This document shows positions 49,711-63,094 of a DNA stretch of 64,000 bases, piece after piece. This DNA is from Symsagittifera roscoffensis. Its lineage: Eukaryota > Xenacoelomorpha > Acoela > Convolutidae. The stretch is from assembly GCF_963678635.1 (NCBI RefSeq), contig NC_087063.1, positions 40,624,759 through 40,688,758 of the forward strand. The letters run 5' to 3'. Within the stretch, counting starts at the first letter, position 1; every line of letters begins with the position of its first letter. The notes under the pieces were generated by a model. It saw only the letters and a program-made list of their open reading frames with translations, made no database searches and had not been told where the DNA came from. Position numbers and translations under genes: made by a program.

Positions 49711-50199
49711 ACATCGGTTGTATTAAAATAGAGTTTGTATTAAAAATCGTATGAGTTGAATCCATGCGCAGTGAGTTAAAAGAAAAACCGGGTAAGGGCA
49801 GGAGGAGAGGTCTGAAATTGAAACGAGAGAATCATGGCGTTGAGATTGGATAGAAAGGTAACGGTTGAGAGATCGAACTTGTTGGCTCATCGTGTGCTAA
49901 AAAGTTGATTGTTCTGAGAACGAAAATTTAAAGTGGTTGGTTGTTCTACAATTTGTTCCAATTTGTCGTCTATTGTAGAGTGCTATATGAGATATAGGAC
50001 TTTGTTGTTTGTTATAGTTTGTATTGATTGTTTGAAGGTCGAAAGTGTATTTCAATAATTGTGGTACTAATGATAGAGAATGACTTTTGTGTAAACTATG
50101 TAAATGTGATGGTGCTGTAGGTGTTGCATTTGTTTCGTTTAAAGGAGTAAAAAATGCGTTTGGTTTTGTAGATATTTTTTTTTGTATTCACTGATTGTG

Positions 50200-52800
50200 C
50201 GTTATGAGAGATTTTATTAATTGAAATGAAAAATATACTGAAAAATTTTGCAAGAAAATGCGTGTTAGGCTAGCTTGTTTTTTGACTTGTGTATGCCTTG
50301 CGCAAGTATTGTAAATTTCTTCCAATAGTGAGAAGAGGAATCCTATGAAAATTAAAAATGCCTATAATATGGTCAATCTTTCTGAGATATAGTAGAGCCA
50401 TCCTTGAAAGGCTAGGAGTTCGTTTTTGATGTGTGAAAAACTGAAAATATTTATTGGAGAAATGTCTTGTTACCGATATTCTTCTCCATTTAGGTATATG
50501 TAGTCTTTGATGTCTTTAAAATATCCATTGTAGTCTTGACGGTAAATGGCGGAAATACCTGCTGTTTCAGCAAGCTTTCTTAGGTTTTGATCAAATGATT
50601 GTCTCTGGATTGTGTCCATTTTAGTTAGAAGTTTTCGTTCTAATGTGATGTTATATGTTGGATTTTGAGTAAATTCCTATTGATTGTAGATCTATATTTG
50701 GGTTACGAGCGATTCCTTAAGGGTGGCATTTAAGTAGGTTGTGGAGTTAGAAGGTGTTTGTCTTCGTTTGGGTTAACCTTGATCAAGGTAAGCAAATGCC
50801 CTGATATAATATTGTATCGTCTTTTAAATCTCGTGTTAATTGTACTTTTTTCCAGTTGACTTTTCCAATCGAAAAACATTATTTCTTGATAGACTGAAAT
50901 TTTTGTGTCTGCTTCACAGTTTGACGGTTTTTTGATTCCAATATGAGGTGTACAATTTTTATCGTGTAATTCATAAGTTAAACATCCGTGTGCGCCATGA
51001 TAGGGAAATTTATTGTTTAGTTGCACATGACCTTGGTGATGTTCAAGTTGGGTTTGATATGCGGATTCTGAAAAAACTTGAAAAATTACTAAGAAACGAT
51101 TTTCTTTTTTTTTCTAACTATCTTTAAATGTTTGAGTTCATTGTTACAATCTTTAGGGTATTGATGTAAGCCTCATGGTCGTGTTTTATTTCCAATTGAA
51201 ACTTGTGAACAACGTTTTTTCTTTTGAGAGAATTTTCCTTCTAAAGTCGTTGCTCGGGCTTTCGAGTAAAGTGTAGCTACTACAGTTGTTGGTTCGATAT
51301 CTTGTGGTTCAGATTCACATTGTGGGTTTGGTTAGTTGCTTACTTGCTTACTTATGCAGTGTTTTTTAGCTGATCATCTTCTCAATCAGAGTGTATGACA
51401 AGGAGATTCTGTGATCCTGCTCAAAGGGAAGGAGTTTTTTGGTTTATATGTTCGAGTTTTACTAAAAGAGAAAGTTTTTTTAGAAAAAAAAAAATTCAAA
51501 AGATACAATTGTACAATAGTCCTGAAAAAAGATTATGAAGTTCTATTTAACCTAATGTTTTTTTTGTATAATTGTCGTATTTGTATATTAGTTCTTCTGT
51601 AATAAATGATGGGGGTAAAAATTAAGCTGGGATGTCTGGTGGTGACAAGGGCAATTGATTATGTACTAAATTGTTTAGTTTTACTGTTTTTTAATATGAA
51701 GAGTTAAGTTTTGTCGTGAAAGTTTTTGGATATTATGTTTTTGTATATCTTTGTAAATCTTGCGTCTGTTTTGCAATCTGTTGAGTCTCCATTTTCGGAG
51801 TCAATTGCTATCAAGACGTTGGTCAAAAAGGGAAAGGAGTGCTATAAAAGAGCTGTTATCTAAGCGTAAAGCTGTACTTGTGCCTTTTTAGTTCACGATA
51901 TCTGTCGTCTATGTGACTTGAAAACTTAGGATACGCGGAGAACTTAATTGATGGTGTTTGACCCGCGATTGATGGCAGTGATGGAAGTGATAATGTTTGT
52001 GGTAGTCATAAAGAGTGATCTGAATAAAGTTCTACTGGGTCATTTACATGGTTGGGTTCGCCTTGGTAAAACGTTTGGTACATCCAATATGGAAGTCTTT
52101 GTGATGAGATTGGGTTTTAAAGGATTTTCACGATTTTGTTCGGAAATAGCTGTTGAACCTATATAATTAGATGGAATGATTGGTGTATTTTACTGACAAA
52201 TAATTTGAAACGGTGGGGGTGCTTTGTATTATACTTTTTAAAAGATCTAGATGGGTTGATGATGGTGACGACCGGACTTTGAGCAGGATTTTAGATTGAG
52301 TTTCTATTGCGTCGAGGATGACTAACTTGTCTGTTTCTCGTACTAATTAATTTTTAATTTTAACTTGTTTGTCTTGTTCTGTTAAGATCATGTTGTAGTG
52401 GGGGGTAAATTTTAAAAGTGGGTTTGTATCGTGATTCACTGAGGGGTGCTTGACGAATTGCTGGTTTTAAGGGTATAAGGGTTTTCTATATATGAGATAA
52501 GAGTAGATTATTGGGGCTGATTTTTTTGACTAGATGTAGGTGTTGTTGGGTGATGTAGGTCCTGGGGTGGGTTGCTTGGTGGGGAATCCTTAATTTGGTT
52601 TGGATTGGAAATTTTGAACTTTTTAAGCCTGTGTTCTTTTTGAAATTCCTCTGCAAAAATCATCTTTAGAAATTTTGGTAGCACAAAAGCAATCCTTGCC
52701 TTTTTTTGCTTTTAAAAAGAGTCCGAATTGGAGAAGCTAGAAAGGTGAGGAAAATTACGAAAAGAATAAAACTGTCTTTTCTACATAGTAAACTTTAAAA
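50200..52800 (-). pseudogene. element B envelope-like region
   Basis: A Cys-bearing ectodomain-like piece (YHGAHGCLTYELHDKNC and a basic RFKRR) lies at 51026-50730. A hydrophobic segment (AFLIFIGFLFSLL) near 50360-50310 fits a C-terminal anchor. Position after integrase supports an env. The family is not recognised. Broken. Confidence 0.45.
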
Positions 52801-53709
52801 CGTTTATAGAATTATCAAGTTTAGTACCTGATTAGATGCTCACTAGTTTTGAAGAGAGAGAAAAATAGGTGTGCATGAGGGAATTGAAAATTATGAATTG
52901 GCTACAAAAGATTAAAAAAATAAGGATTGCAAGTTCTCAATACCCAGTTATGAAAAAACACAAGGTTAAAAAAGTGTCGGAAAGACTGAATGAGAATTTA
53001 AAATGACTTTTTCGATTTGTGTAACTGAGTAGGAAAGAAGCATTTGAAAAGGGAGTTGCTTTTTGGAGTTAATCTCAAGTGGGCTCCAATTGCTTATTGA
53101 TTTGTGACAAGTGGGTTGGATATGGAGAGTTTTTGATGGAAGGAAATCTGGGTCTCTAGGTATTAACTTTCTGACTCTTGTTTTGTTTGTGGGATCATAG
53201 AGGGTTTTTGGGGAGGTAACTTATATGCGATATTTAATTAAGTTGTCAAATAGGAGAGTAGTTGTCAAAGTGGAGGGAGGTCTTTAAATTATAGTTATAG
53301 ATCTAGTTCAAGTTAGAGATATACTAGTGTAAAAAAATGGTGGTGTTTAATGAAAAATGAGATGATGTCAAGCCATTTTGATTGGCTGATTTCGAACTAA
53401 TTAATTTGAGGGAGAAGTTTTCTTTAAGTTTTTAATAAAACATTCTTGGTTAATTTTCTTGGTTAATTTCTAAGGCGAGAAGATTGGCGTTGCCTCGATG
53501 TTTTCTTGATTTTGGGTAGTAGGATTTTTTCTTGTAATTAACGATTTGTTCTTTGTTTTTGAAATGTTGGTTTTGTATGTTTTTCTGGTTTTTCATTTTT
53601 TGTTAGATCAGGTGGTTGTGGTAAATGATTGAGATATGGTGTTTTTGGCTGATTGTTAATGTCTTTTTTGTGTCGATAATGTGTAGTCACGTGAAGCAAT
53701 TTAATTATG

Positions 53710-54900
53710 TTAACTCACGAAGGGTATATTCTTTCGGGTAGTATAGTAAAAGATTATTTCTATGTTAGACGATTTCTTTTTTGTTGTGATATATAAATTT
53801 ATATGTGACTTCTGTAGATTTTTCCATAATTTGAAACGGTCCTTTATAGGTTGTAGCTTTTCAAGATTCCTTTTTATATAAAAAAATTTGAGATTAAAAC
53901 AAATAATCCTATTTTTAGGTTTAAAGCTGGTGTATAAAACGAATTTTTTAAGACTGATTATATTGTCCTTGTAAAAACATTTTTGCAAATTTTGATAATT
54001 TTCATTATCTTTTTTTATCTCAGTTTGAAAACCATTCTGTATGGGTTCCAGAAGTTATTTTAAATTTTGTGGACGATGAAAATGATCTTCGTCATGAGTG
54101 TGAAGTTGTAGATTATAACAGTGGTAGATAGAGTTGAATCTCTATTGGGTTGACAGTAACCTTGTGCGTTTTCGGAAGAATTTGCTGTGAATTTTAACGG
54201 TTTACGTGATTTTCGATTTAAAAATATTTCTAATGTTGAACGTCCAAGGGTTGTGGTAGTTTGAGAGTTATCGAAATTATTTTACTTCTGTTGAGCAATC
54301 GGATTTTTTTATCGTTTCCGCTAAATATACAACAAAGGTATTCTTGTAGTGAGCGTTTCATGCCTTCAACTAGTCCGTTTGTCCATGAGGCATGTGATGT
54401 TCTTGGCTTATTTTTGATATTGCAAATGTGACATAGTGTAATTATTTCGTTATTTATGATTTCGGTTCCATTATCTGTATCAAAGGTTTCTGGTAGTCCG
54501 AATTTTGCTATCCATTGTTCATATAGTGTTGTGTAAGCATAATAAGCGTTACAATGGGGTACAAAATTGAGAGCTACATAGTGTGTAAATGTATCTTCTG
54601 TTACCATTAAACACGATTTTCCTTCTGAGGAGGGGAGTATAAGGCCTTTTGTATCGAATGAGGTTCTATGATTGAAATATACACTTTGTCTTTTAAAGTC
54701 TTGTTTTTCTGCTAGTTATTTTTGGTGTGGAAAAGTTGTTTATTTATTATGTAAGGCAATCCTAGCAAAAAACTTTTATCCAATTCGGTGCGTTTGAAAA
54801 AAAAATTTGATTGAAAGTCGAATATGTTTTTTTCCGTTCCTACTTGTGCTTTTGCATGTAAGGAATGTGAAATATGAAATGCGATTAATATTAAACTTAG
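53710..54900 (-). pseudogene. element B integrase
   Basis: The catalytic core is readable at 54607-54230: FGLPETFDTDNGTEI and the later ASWTNGLVEGMKRSLQEYL carry the second Asp and the Glu of the DDE triad. The C-terminal part at 53988-53710 corresponds to the GPF-type module of element A. Broken. Confidence 0.7.
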
Positions 54901-56999
54901 CGGCATACAGGGAAGTTTCAAGTCTTGATGATGGTATCTAAATTATCAGTGTTTCATTCGTTGTTGTATTGTTAAATTTTCGAAAATATTGGAGTAAAGT
55001 CTTCTTTGTTAATACTGTGATATCTGCTTTAATGGGTTTTTTTTGTATCCATGCCAAAATTTAAGTTGTCTGATGACAGGATCAAAATTTTGATGTTTTT
55101 GTAATAACTGAAGTGTCAAAATTTCTATGTTGGGGAGAAAAGTACTTTGAATTTAATTTTTGGAGAGGGGTATATTATCTAAAGTGTCTAGTTAACCAAA
55201 TTTTTTTCTTATTGTGTACTTTTGACTTGAACCGGGAGGGCCTGACAAAATTATCTTATCCTTGATTTCTTCTTTTTCTTTTTATGAAATTGATTTACTT
55301 TGTTGTGGTTTTTTGTTATGATTTCAATTGTGTATTATTTTTTAACCATTATGATAATGCTATGGGTTTAAATGTATCTTTACCTAATAAATCTACTTCA
55401 TAGTGATTGTTTTGGCAATCTATATATAGTAGAAAATGTTCAAAAGTATTTTTTGTTTAGTTTTGGTGTCCGTTCTTACGGCGTATTTTCATTTCAATCG
55501 TGGTGATATTTCCTTTTTTGCGAGAAATAATTTTATACTTTGTGGTATTTCTACAGCTGTTTTTCGTGTGAGTAATTCAAGTGATGCATTTCGACTAAAT
55601 AAATCTGGTAAAGCAAAATTTTTGTCTGCTGTCCAAACTATATGTAGGTTTGGAAACTTCATATGAATGAGTTGAAAATTAATTACTCTATGGTTTAGAT
55701 TAGATTTCTATGTGAAAAGGAAAATTATAGGTTTATGATCTGTAAAAAAAACTGTTGGGGGTTTTTTGATCCAAGAATTAAATCTTCTTAATCTGTTAGT
55801 GTTTATATCATGGCTGTACATTGTACATTCCCTAATAAGTGTAGAGAATCTGAGTTCTGCTTGTATAAAAAGTCTTGAAGTGCTGATGCAAAGTTTGATT
55901 CATTTGTGTCTTGATGTGATTATAAAAGTGCTGCGCAATTCTCAACTTGAAAGCATTGCACATAGCGTAAAATGGTTGGCTTTGATCTGGAATTGTATTT
56001 GAAATTTGTTCTGTGAGAAGGAATTCAATTTCATGTAAAGGTTTCTGATGTTCTAAAGTCCAATCGAAAATATATTGTTGACAGGGAATGATATAAGTGT
56101 TATGAGATTTAGTTGCATTTCATAAACTTATTTGCTTCAGAAGTTAAGCATTCTAAAAATTTCTCGGATTTCTTTTCGTTTGATGATGGTTTGAGTTTTG
56201 AAGTTGCATCAATTTGGGATTTTAAAGGTGTTATTGTAGTACCTTCAAAAAATGTCCAAAGGTTTTACACGGGTAAGGAAAATGTGATTTATCTGGAGCT
56301 GCTTTCATGTTTTCTTGTAATAAGATTTGGAGGTGCTTTTTCTGAGGATTAGTGGTCTAACAATTTTACTCATAAAAGCAGAAAAAGCTGCTGCTCCTGT
56401 GGATATACCATAGAAGAGTCTATTTAAATTCGTATTGCTCATTTCCAATAACAAATTGTGTGAGTCGACGTGTTTTTTCATCTAATGGCGTTTGATTGTA
56501 AGCAGTACTCGTATCGGCGGTGGTATAATAGTATCCGTTTAATTTTGTAATTTTTTTTTGTATTGGTTCTATGGTCCAGTTGCATTTTGATTCATCAATT
56601 TGAGAGTTTAAATATCAGGCGTCTTAAGCAATTGTTAGTGATTTGCCTTTAGTGAGAATATTTACTGGATTTTTAAATGTGTCTTTTTTGGGTTGTTGTT
56701 CTTATTTCACTGCTGAAATAATTTCATACTGTTCGAGAATGTCAAGAAGTCTGATTACTTTTTCTTGTAAGTGTTTTGGTATTTTACTTGCGCGTTGTTT
56801 TTCGAAAACAGCGTGGGGTTTAGTGGAATGTGTAAAGGTAAATAAATTTTTCCCACATCGAATTTCAATTTAACATAAATAATGGGGTAATTCAATTATA
56901 GTTCTGCTAACTGTTCAAATTATTGTTGGTTAATATGAGAATGTTGAAAATTGAACATTGTCAGAAACTTTTGTTGTTCATCTGTATAATTTGAGACTT

Positions 57000-57800
57000 G
57001 CAACGTTGTTTTACAATTAGTTTTTTTTTAATCAGTGGTAATTTTTTTATTAGATAACTTTTCATAAGCTATTGTTCATTGATAAATATTTAATAGTTTT
57101 AAGATTTTATTTACTCTGTATGCGTTTTCTTGTGTAGGGTTGAATGTTCCCTTTGTTTGACAAAAAGCTAAAAGTCCTAAGAAAGCCTAATTTTATTTGG
57201 TGAGTTATTATATACATGTGATACTTTGGTATCTGTGTTTGTGTTTTTAGCGTACTTGACAGAAAATCGTTACTCTGAAAAAATTATGGATTGGTTTGAA
57301 TTCAAGATCAGACATTTAAAGTTTTTGTGTGTTTTGTTCGATGTTATACTGTTGAACCTGGTTGATGGAGGGAAAATGTATTAAGGGTTTTAAACTTTTT
57401 CTTTACTGATTATATATAGGATAAATTTTGAGAAAATGGAAATTTTTATTCAATCTTTGGAAAAATGTTAAAGTTGTATTATTGAGTTTTGTATAGTTCT
57501 TTGCAATTTACTGAGTGAGATATATATACTTGGGATATACTTAGTAATAAATGTAATTCCAACTATGTTGTGTTTAGTATCTGTGATGTGAAATATTTTT
57601 TTTTTGTTCCATTGTTCGTGTTAGTATAAGGAATAATGAGTTTTTCCGTAATTTGTTGAACTTGTGCCTTGTGCAGTGGCTAATTTCCTGGATTGTTTTG
57701 GAGGGGAGAGTTTTTGGTGTAGATTTTGAATTTCTTTCCATATAGGGAAGGGATTTGATTAATGTTTCATTCTGCGCCTGAGTCGAATAAAAAATCTATT
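57000..57800 (-). pseudogene. element B protease
   Basis: The retropepsin active-site word FLFDSGA is at 57793-57773, and the later KHNIVGI word lies around 57560, matching VGIPF in element A. It is placed directly between gag and reverse transcriptase. Broken. Confidence 0.6.
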
Positions 57801-60240
57801 TGAAAAATTTATTGAGCTTGGTTTTTTGAGGTAGTGGGGTTATCTAATTTATTCTTTTTGTGAGTTTTTTCAACGTTCATTGCTATATTATCTAATCCGA
57901 GAGTTTGTAATTGAACGATTTCTATTATAGTTTAAGTTATTACTTCTATTTGAGTTTGATCTGGAATAATTATTTCGATACTGATTGTTTTGACTATTTG
58001 TTAATATATCTGTTTTATGAATCAACTTGTCAGTTCTGTCGATCTGGTGATCTTCCACGAAAAGTGTTTGAAAAGGGGCATTGTCATCTGTTAATACAAA
58101 GCTATATGGGAGTTATTTTCCTGAGCTATTTTTACTTCAAATGTTTTTATTCGATGAATACTGATCTTTTTCATGTTTTGAAAAAAAGATTTGTTTGGTT
58201 TTTTGTGTTTTGGTGGTGTTTGAAAATATCTTATTGTTTTTTACTGCATTCAGCATTGCTATGTTCATATCTTTGACAATAGTTACACCATTTTTTGAAT
58301 GATGGTTTGCCTTCGAAACTTGGGTTTTTATTTTATGTTTAGAATTTGAGTTATTTTTTTTTGCTAATTCATAAATTCATTGTCAGATTCTTGAAAACAA
58401 TTAATATGGGTGGTTGTTGTTTGAATATTTTTTAGGTATTTTTGTTTTAAAATTTCTGTTTCTTCTAGTTTCGTTGTGAATTCAGCTTTTTCTAATTTAT
58501 CTACTGATTTGCGGAAATCTATATCGGGTTCCTGGATTAACGATTAATCTGATGCTTTATTTTTTATCGCTATTTTTTGTAATTGTGGTGATGAAGTCAT
58601 CATTAAACTTGCTGTCATCATCTTATTTTTGTAATGATGTGTATAAAAAGAATAAGTTTTTCGTACAAGAGTTTCTATTCTTACTGCGAGTTGTGTTATT
58701 AATTCGTTCGGGAGTCTACAAATTTTGTTACGAAGAATTTTTTATTGCTTATTTTGCTCAGAGTCGAATATTTTTTATAAATTTTCTTGTAAATCGTTTC
58801 CAGTCGTATTTAATTTCTCAGGTAAAACTGGAAACCATTTGTGAGCTGCACCATCGGGTGGGGTTTGGTCTAATGCTGTACGTCTATGTATGCAATTTTG
58901 ATGTACAGGTGTATATATAGTTTCTGTGCGTATATTTAAGAATAGATTTGCTGTAACACCGTTTAACTGGTCTTCTACTGAATATTCAAGATCTGTTTGT
59001 GTAAATACCATGAGTGGTTTTTTGAATGTTAAGGATGGTCCGCCCATAATTTATGGATTCGTTGCCACTTGTAATGATTCTGCTGCGTTTGGTAATTGTG
59101 TTAAGTTTTTAGGTTGAATTTTGTGATTTTGTTTTGTTGCCAGTAGTAAGGTAATGGTATTTCTTTTCTCATTGATTCGGGTTGGTAACCTTGAGATTTT
59201 TTATGGTTTTGTGGTTGTATGTTATTACTTATTAATTGTATATTTGTATACTACTTGTATAATATTACTTATTACTGGTATATTATTACCTGATTTTGTC
59301 GTTGAAAAAAAAAGTTGATGTGGTTGTCGTAGTTGATGAGGATTCATATAAGATTCAAAAATATCTAGCTGCAATATATCATCTGGTTGAAATAATTTAT
59401 TCCAGTAGCCAGCCAGTAGTTGTTTTATTGGTTATTATGATTTTGCTATTGGTTTTGATGGAAATAATCTTCATCTTCAGAATAGTGTGATTGGTTTCCT
59501 GTGAACTGCCTGTTAGTTGGCTTTTTGTTTTCTTGAAAAAATGGAGAATTTTCAGTACGGTCTGTCGGGGTTTTTCTTTTATCAATAAAAATTATTGATT
59601 GAGATATTGATTTTGGTCTATGTCGAATATAGTAATGTTCTTGATGTTGTTTTTGTAATTGAGAAATTGGTTTTGCTATCGTATTGCTAATATTGTTTTT
59701 TAAGAAAATATCATAGCTATGATTTTCAAATTTATTGGCATTTGGGTGTTTTTGTTTATTAGATTGCCCTTTTTTGGTTATTGTTCTGTGTGTTTGGTAA
59801 TCCATATGCGAGTAATTGAGGATAACAGATGGTTTAACTGTTGATTGCTATGTTGTTTGTGAGAAAAGAATATTACTTTTGTTATGTGGGGTTAGAAATG
59901 TTGGGTGAATAGGGGAAAAATTTTATTTTGTTGTTATAGGTTGTGTTTCAACTATTTCTTGATTTACAAAGAGTGATGGAGTTTGGATGCCATTTTGCGT
60001 TAAATTTCTAGTTCCGCTAAGGGTCTCTCGTGTATATTTTGTCGTTGATTTTAAGTAATTGTTGCTGGTTATATCATTTAATAATGTATTATAATTTAAA
60101 GGTGTGGTGTCATTTGTGAGTGGAGTTACTCTTAAATAATCTCTTTGTACAAAAATAGTGGCAATTGCTGCTTTTGAAATATCATTTAGGATGTTGGAAA
60201 ATATGAGACCATTCAGGGTCCCATAAATAATTGGTTTCAT
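57800..60240 (-). pseudogene. element B gag-like region
   Basis: A capsid-type signature ALDQTPPDGAAHKWFPVLP near 58860-58800 resembles the 'L.GAA..W' block of Ty3/Gypsy capsids. Downstream on the minus strand a CCHC zinc knuckle (C-x2-C-x4-H-x4-C, CNYCQRYEHSNAEC) lies at 58287-58246. The upstream part is Asn/Gln/Lys-rich. The order capsid, knuckle, protease is as expected. The region is broken. Confidence 0.65.
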
Positions 60241-61865
60241 CTGCTAATTTTGTTTCATCATTCGTTTGTGGTCAAAAATTTTTTCTTGTTTGTTAGATTA
60301 AGTCTAAATTGAGTTGAAATAATCTATAATGAACCATGCTAGGAGTTTTTGTGGATAAATTTTTAATATCTGTCATATTTAATTATCAATGAGTGTTTCA
60401 GGGATTGAATCTTGCAGTTGTGAGAAATTATTTGTTTCTCGTCTTACTTCTGCGTGTTGAGATGTTTGCGGTGGTGATACATAAAACGTATCATTTGTTT
60501 CTTATATAGAAGCATAGCTATAAATGATGGAAAAACATCATTTATGAAAATTGAATTTGCTTTTTGTGAATTGTGGTGTTAAATGTCTAGAAAATATGTT
60601 GTGTGAAACCTTCGAGAAATATAAGTCTATATCATCTGTTGTTTTTGGTGTGGTGGCTGATTTGATGATTGTAGTGGCAGAAATTCGATATCAAATATAC
60701 TGTAATGCGAAGTGATATTACTTGCGCCTGGTAAGTAGTGATAGAGTACTTGTCTTTTGATTTTGTTTCAGGAACTTCTTGTATACATGGGCTGTTTACT
60801 TTTTTGAACAAATTTGCAATTAGATATGACAAAATTGTATTTGTCCTCTAGCGGGGTCGCTCTGGGGGTGGTTGACAAAAGGAACAATAGAATCATCGTC
60901 AAAGTTTTCATCGTGTTACGTCTTTTTTTGTTGGGAATTATGGTAAAGGTAGAAATTTTAAAATGCCCTATCGGTTGATTCCAATTTTAGAGCCTTAATG
61001 GTTTGCGAAGGTAAGAATTTTTTACTCTGCGTTTACAGTTTATAGATGAAGCTGTCGTGGATTCTGATTCCGAAAAATATTTTCGGTCGTTTATTGGCTT
61101 ACTTTTATCGTCGGTTGAATCTCGAAGATTTTGAAATTCTTGTGTTGTGGTCGAGTCAGATCCGACTGCGTTTTGTGTTTTGGAAGTTTTTGATTATGAT
61201 TTTTTTTGAATTTTTGATTAATGCCTTCTATTTTGTTTATGTGGTGAAATTATCAGATCGTGTTTTCGTTTCTAATGAGAAACTGCGGAGTACTTTTGTT
61301 GGTTTGTTTCCTAGATAATTTCTTGACATAAGTGTTAGAATGATTTTTGCGAATTCCAGGGGGTTAGGTTTTCATATTTCCTTAACCGTTAGTTTTCCGG
61401 TTTTTGTGAAGTCATCTTAATATTGGGGCATAGAGTGGCGAGTGAGGAACGCTTGGAGATAGAGTATATCATTTCGTTAGAAGGATATTATACTTTCTCG
61501 GTGATTAAGTTCCATTTTAGGAAAACTCACTTAATTTTTTCAGGGTTTTGATTTGTGATCGAGGGTTGGAGCAGTAAATTAATCCACATGGTTCAGGTAT
61601 TATAAGAACACGAGTAGATCATTGGATAACGTTTTAAATGTTACTAATTTTAGATATGCCTAAGCCTGGGTCAATAAAGAGGGGGGTCCAAATGAAGAAT
61701 GAGTAACTGAAGTTCTTCACAGTTTATCTTAATTTAATTGGTAATTTATTGAAAAATTTCTATTAGTCTTGAATCGTTGATAAACATTTGAGAGTGAATC
61801 GACATTTGAGGTCGTTAGCCTCTTACAATTAAGGCGTAGGGAGAACATATTTGTTTTAATTGATC

Positions 61866-62011
61866 CAAGGAAAGCCTTGATGATAAATTAATTTGAAATA
61901 AATTAAGATTTAAAATGAGGTTAAAATTGAAAGATCCAAGGATAGCCTTGATGACTTGATGATCTGTTTTTAAAGAAAACTTAGGTTTTTAGAAATCAAG
62001 GATAAGCCTTG
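61866..62011. repeat. element B leader: three CAAGG/CCTTG hairpins
   Basis: CAAGGAAAGCCTTG (61866-61879), CAAGGATAGCCTTG (61937-61950) and CAAGGATAAGCCTTG (61997-62011). Number, order and approximate spacing match element A. Confidence 0.85.
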
Positions 62012-62693
62012 ACATCATTTGTGTTCAAAGCTTAAGACCAGAGAAAAGTTTAAAATATAAGAAAGGATTAGTTTAAAAGTTTAAAAAATTAAGTGATATT
62101 AACTTCTGGTTGATTATGGCTATGTTTAAGATGTAGAAACAAGGAAGATTGATCTGTGAAAGTTATGAATCTATGAGGTTGTGAGTCCTTCTGAATCATG
62201 CATTTTTTTATAGGTTAATATAAGTATTTTTAAATTAATTTTCTAGCTAATTGTTGTTTTTTTATTCAATTGATTTTTAAAATTTTGAAAATTTAATAAA
62301 AAAACCAGATTTGTTTGAAATTAACGACTTTTTTTATCAGCCGTTGTTATAATATATATAATGGTTATACCTCAAAGAGATTTATGGCTAAGAAATAAAT
62401 CTCACTGCTCCAAGGAAACTTTTTCAAGTTATTGAATGAAAATGTACTGCATTGAAAATCTTGTAGAGAACTAGTCGCTGCAGTTTGGTTTTGCGTTTCA
62501 CGATGTAGAAGCTCGGTCCGTTATTCAGGTTTTGACCTGGTGTAAACTTGAATAGTCGTTGGTTTTGATTAGACTTATTGAGACGTGGAGGTAAATTTTC
62601 AAAACTTCTTAAAGTTTTTGTTATGTGTTCGGATCTTAGATTTTTTGTCTATTTTGAATTTTCTAAAAAATAATTAGTTGAGGTTTTTGTTCG

Positions 62694-62711
62694 AGACTCT
62701 TGGTCGCACCA
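62694..62711 (-). other. element B candidate primer-binding site
   Basis: On the minus strand, two bases after the CA end of the 5' LTR, stands TGGTGCGACCAAGAGTCT. It begins with TGG, as required to pair with a tRNA CCA end, and continues into CGAAC, recalling a T-loop. The tRNA identity was not established. Confidence 0.5.
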
Positions 62712-62713
62712 TA

Positions 62714-63094
62714 TGAGTTTACGTCCGGGTTCGCTCACTCATAGAGGAATTTCAGATAAGGTACACCGTCTGATCTTCTTTTTGGCCGTATAGATTCGTG
62801 CAACTTCTTAGTCCAATATCGATCTTAATCTTACTCTTATATTTCCTAGTCTCAATAGATCTAGTGTATACTGGTATTTGTGGAATAAGATATCAGAAAC
62901 TGAAGAACGACTGCTTGCTCAGTTATATTTAATCTCTTCTCTAGCTAGAACATTGGTGTAGTTTCAGCACTTACAAATAAGTGTCAATGTTAGTTGTGGA
63001 TCATGATTGGTTAGTTAGAAATACTTTACAGAAATATTTTTATCATTAAAATAATTGGATATAAAATTTAGTTTTAAAATGTTCCCAACTGCAA
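62714..63094 (-). repeat. element B 5' LTR
   Basis: Starts TGAGTTTACGTCC (plus) and runs to about GTTCCC. A minus-strand TATA-like ATATAAGAG lies near 62830-62840. The outer limit is uncertain by several bases because that end is diverged; no clear target duplication was seen. Confidence 0.7.

Larger units (their letters stand above)
46382..63094 (-). mobile_element. element B: envelope-bearing Ty3/Gypsy-type LTR element, 16.7 kb, decayed
   Basis: Both LTRs are present. On the minus strand from the right: LTR, primer-binding site, ~2.4 kb leader, gag-like region (about 60240-57800), protease, reverse transcriptase and RNase H (about 57000-55400), integrase (54900-53710), spacer, envelope-like region (52800-50200), accessory frame (49710-48400), 3' noncoding stretch and LTR. 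The order is that of env-bearing Ty3/Gypsy elements. The length is about twice the usual for the group. All genes are broken in many places. The LTRs differ clearly from each other, so the insertion is old. It resembles element A throughout. Confidence 0.85.

Noticed and set aside
51411-52166. Plus-strand frames inside element B
   Set aside because: Opposite to the element's genes, and not kept in element A.
62686-62712. Possible tRNA gene suggested by a T-loop-like GTTCGAG and CCA
   Set aside because: No D-arm or anticodon arm is found, and the position after the LTR explains the word as a primer-binding site.
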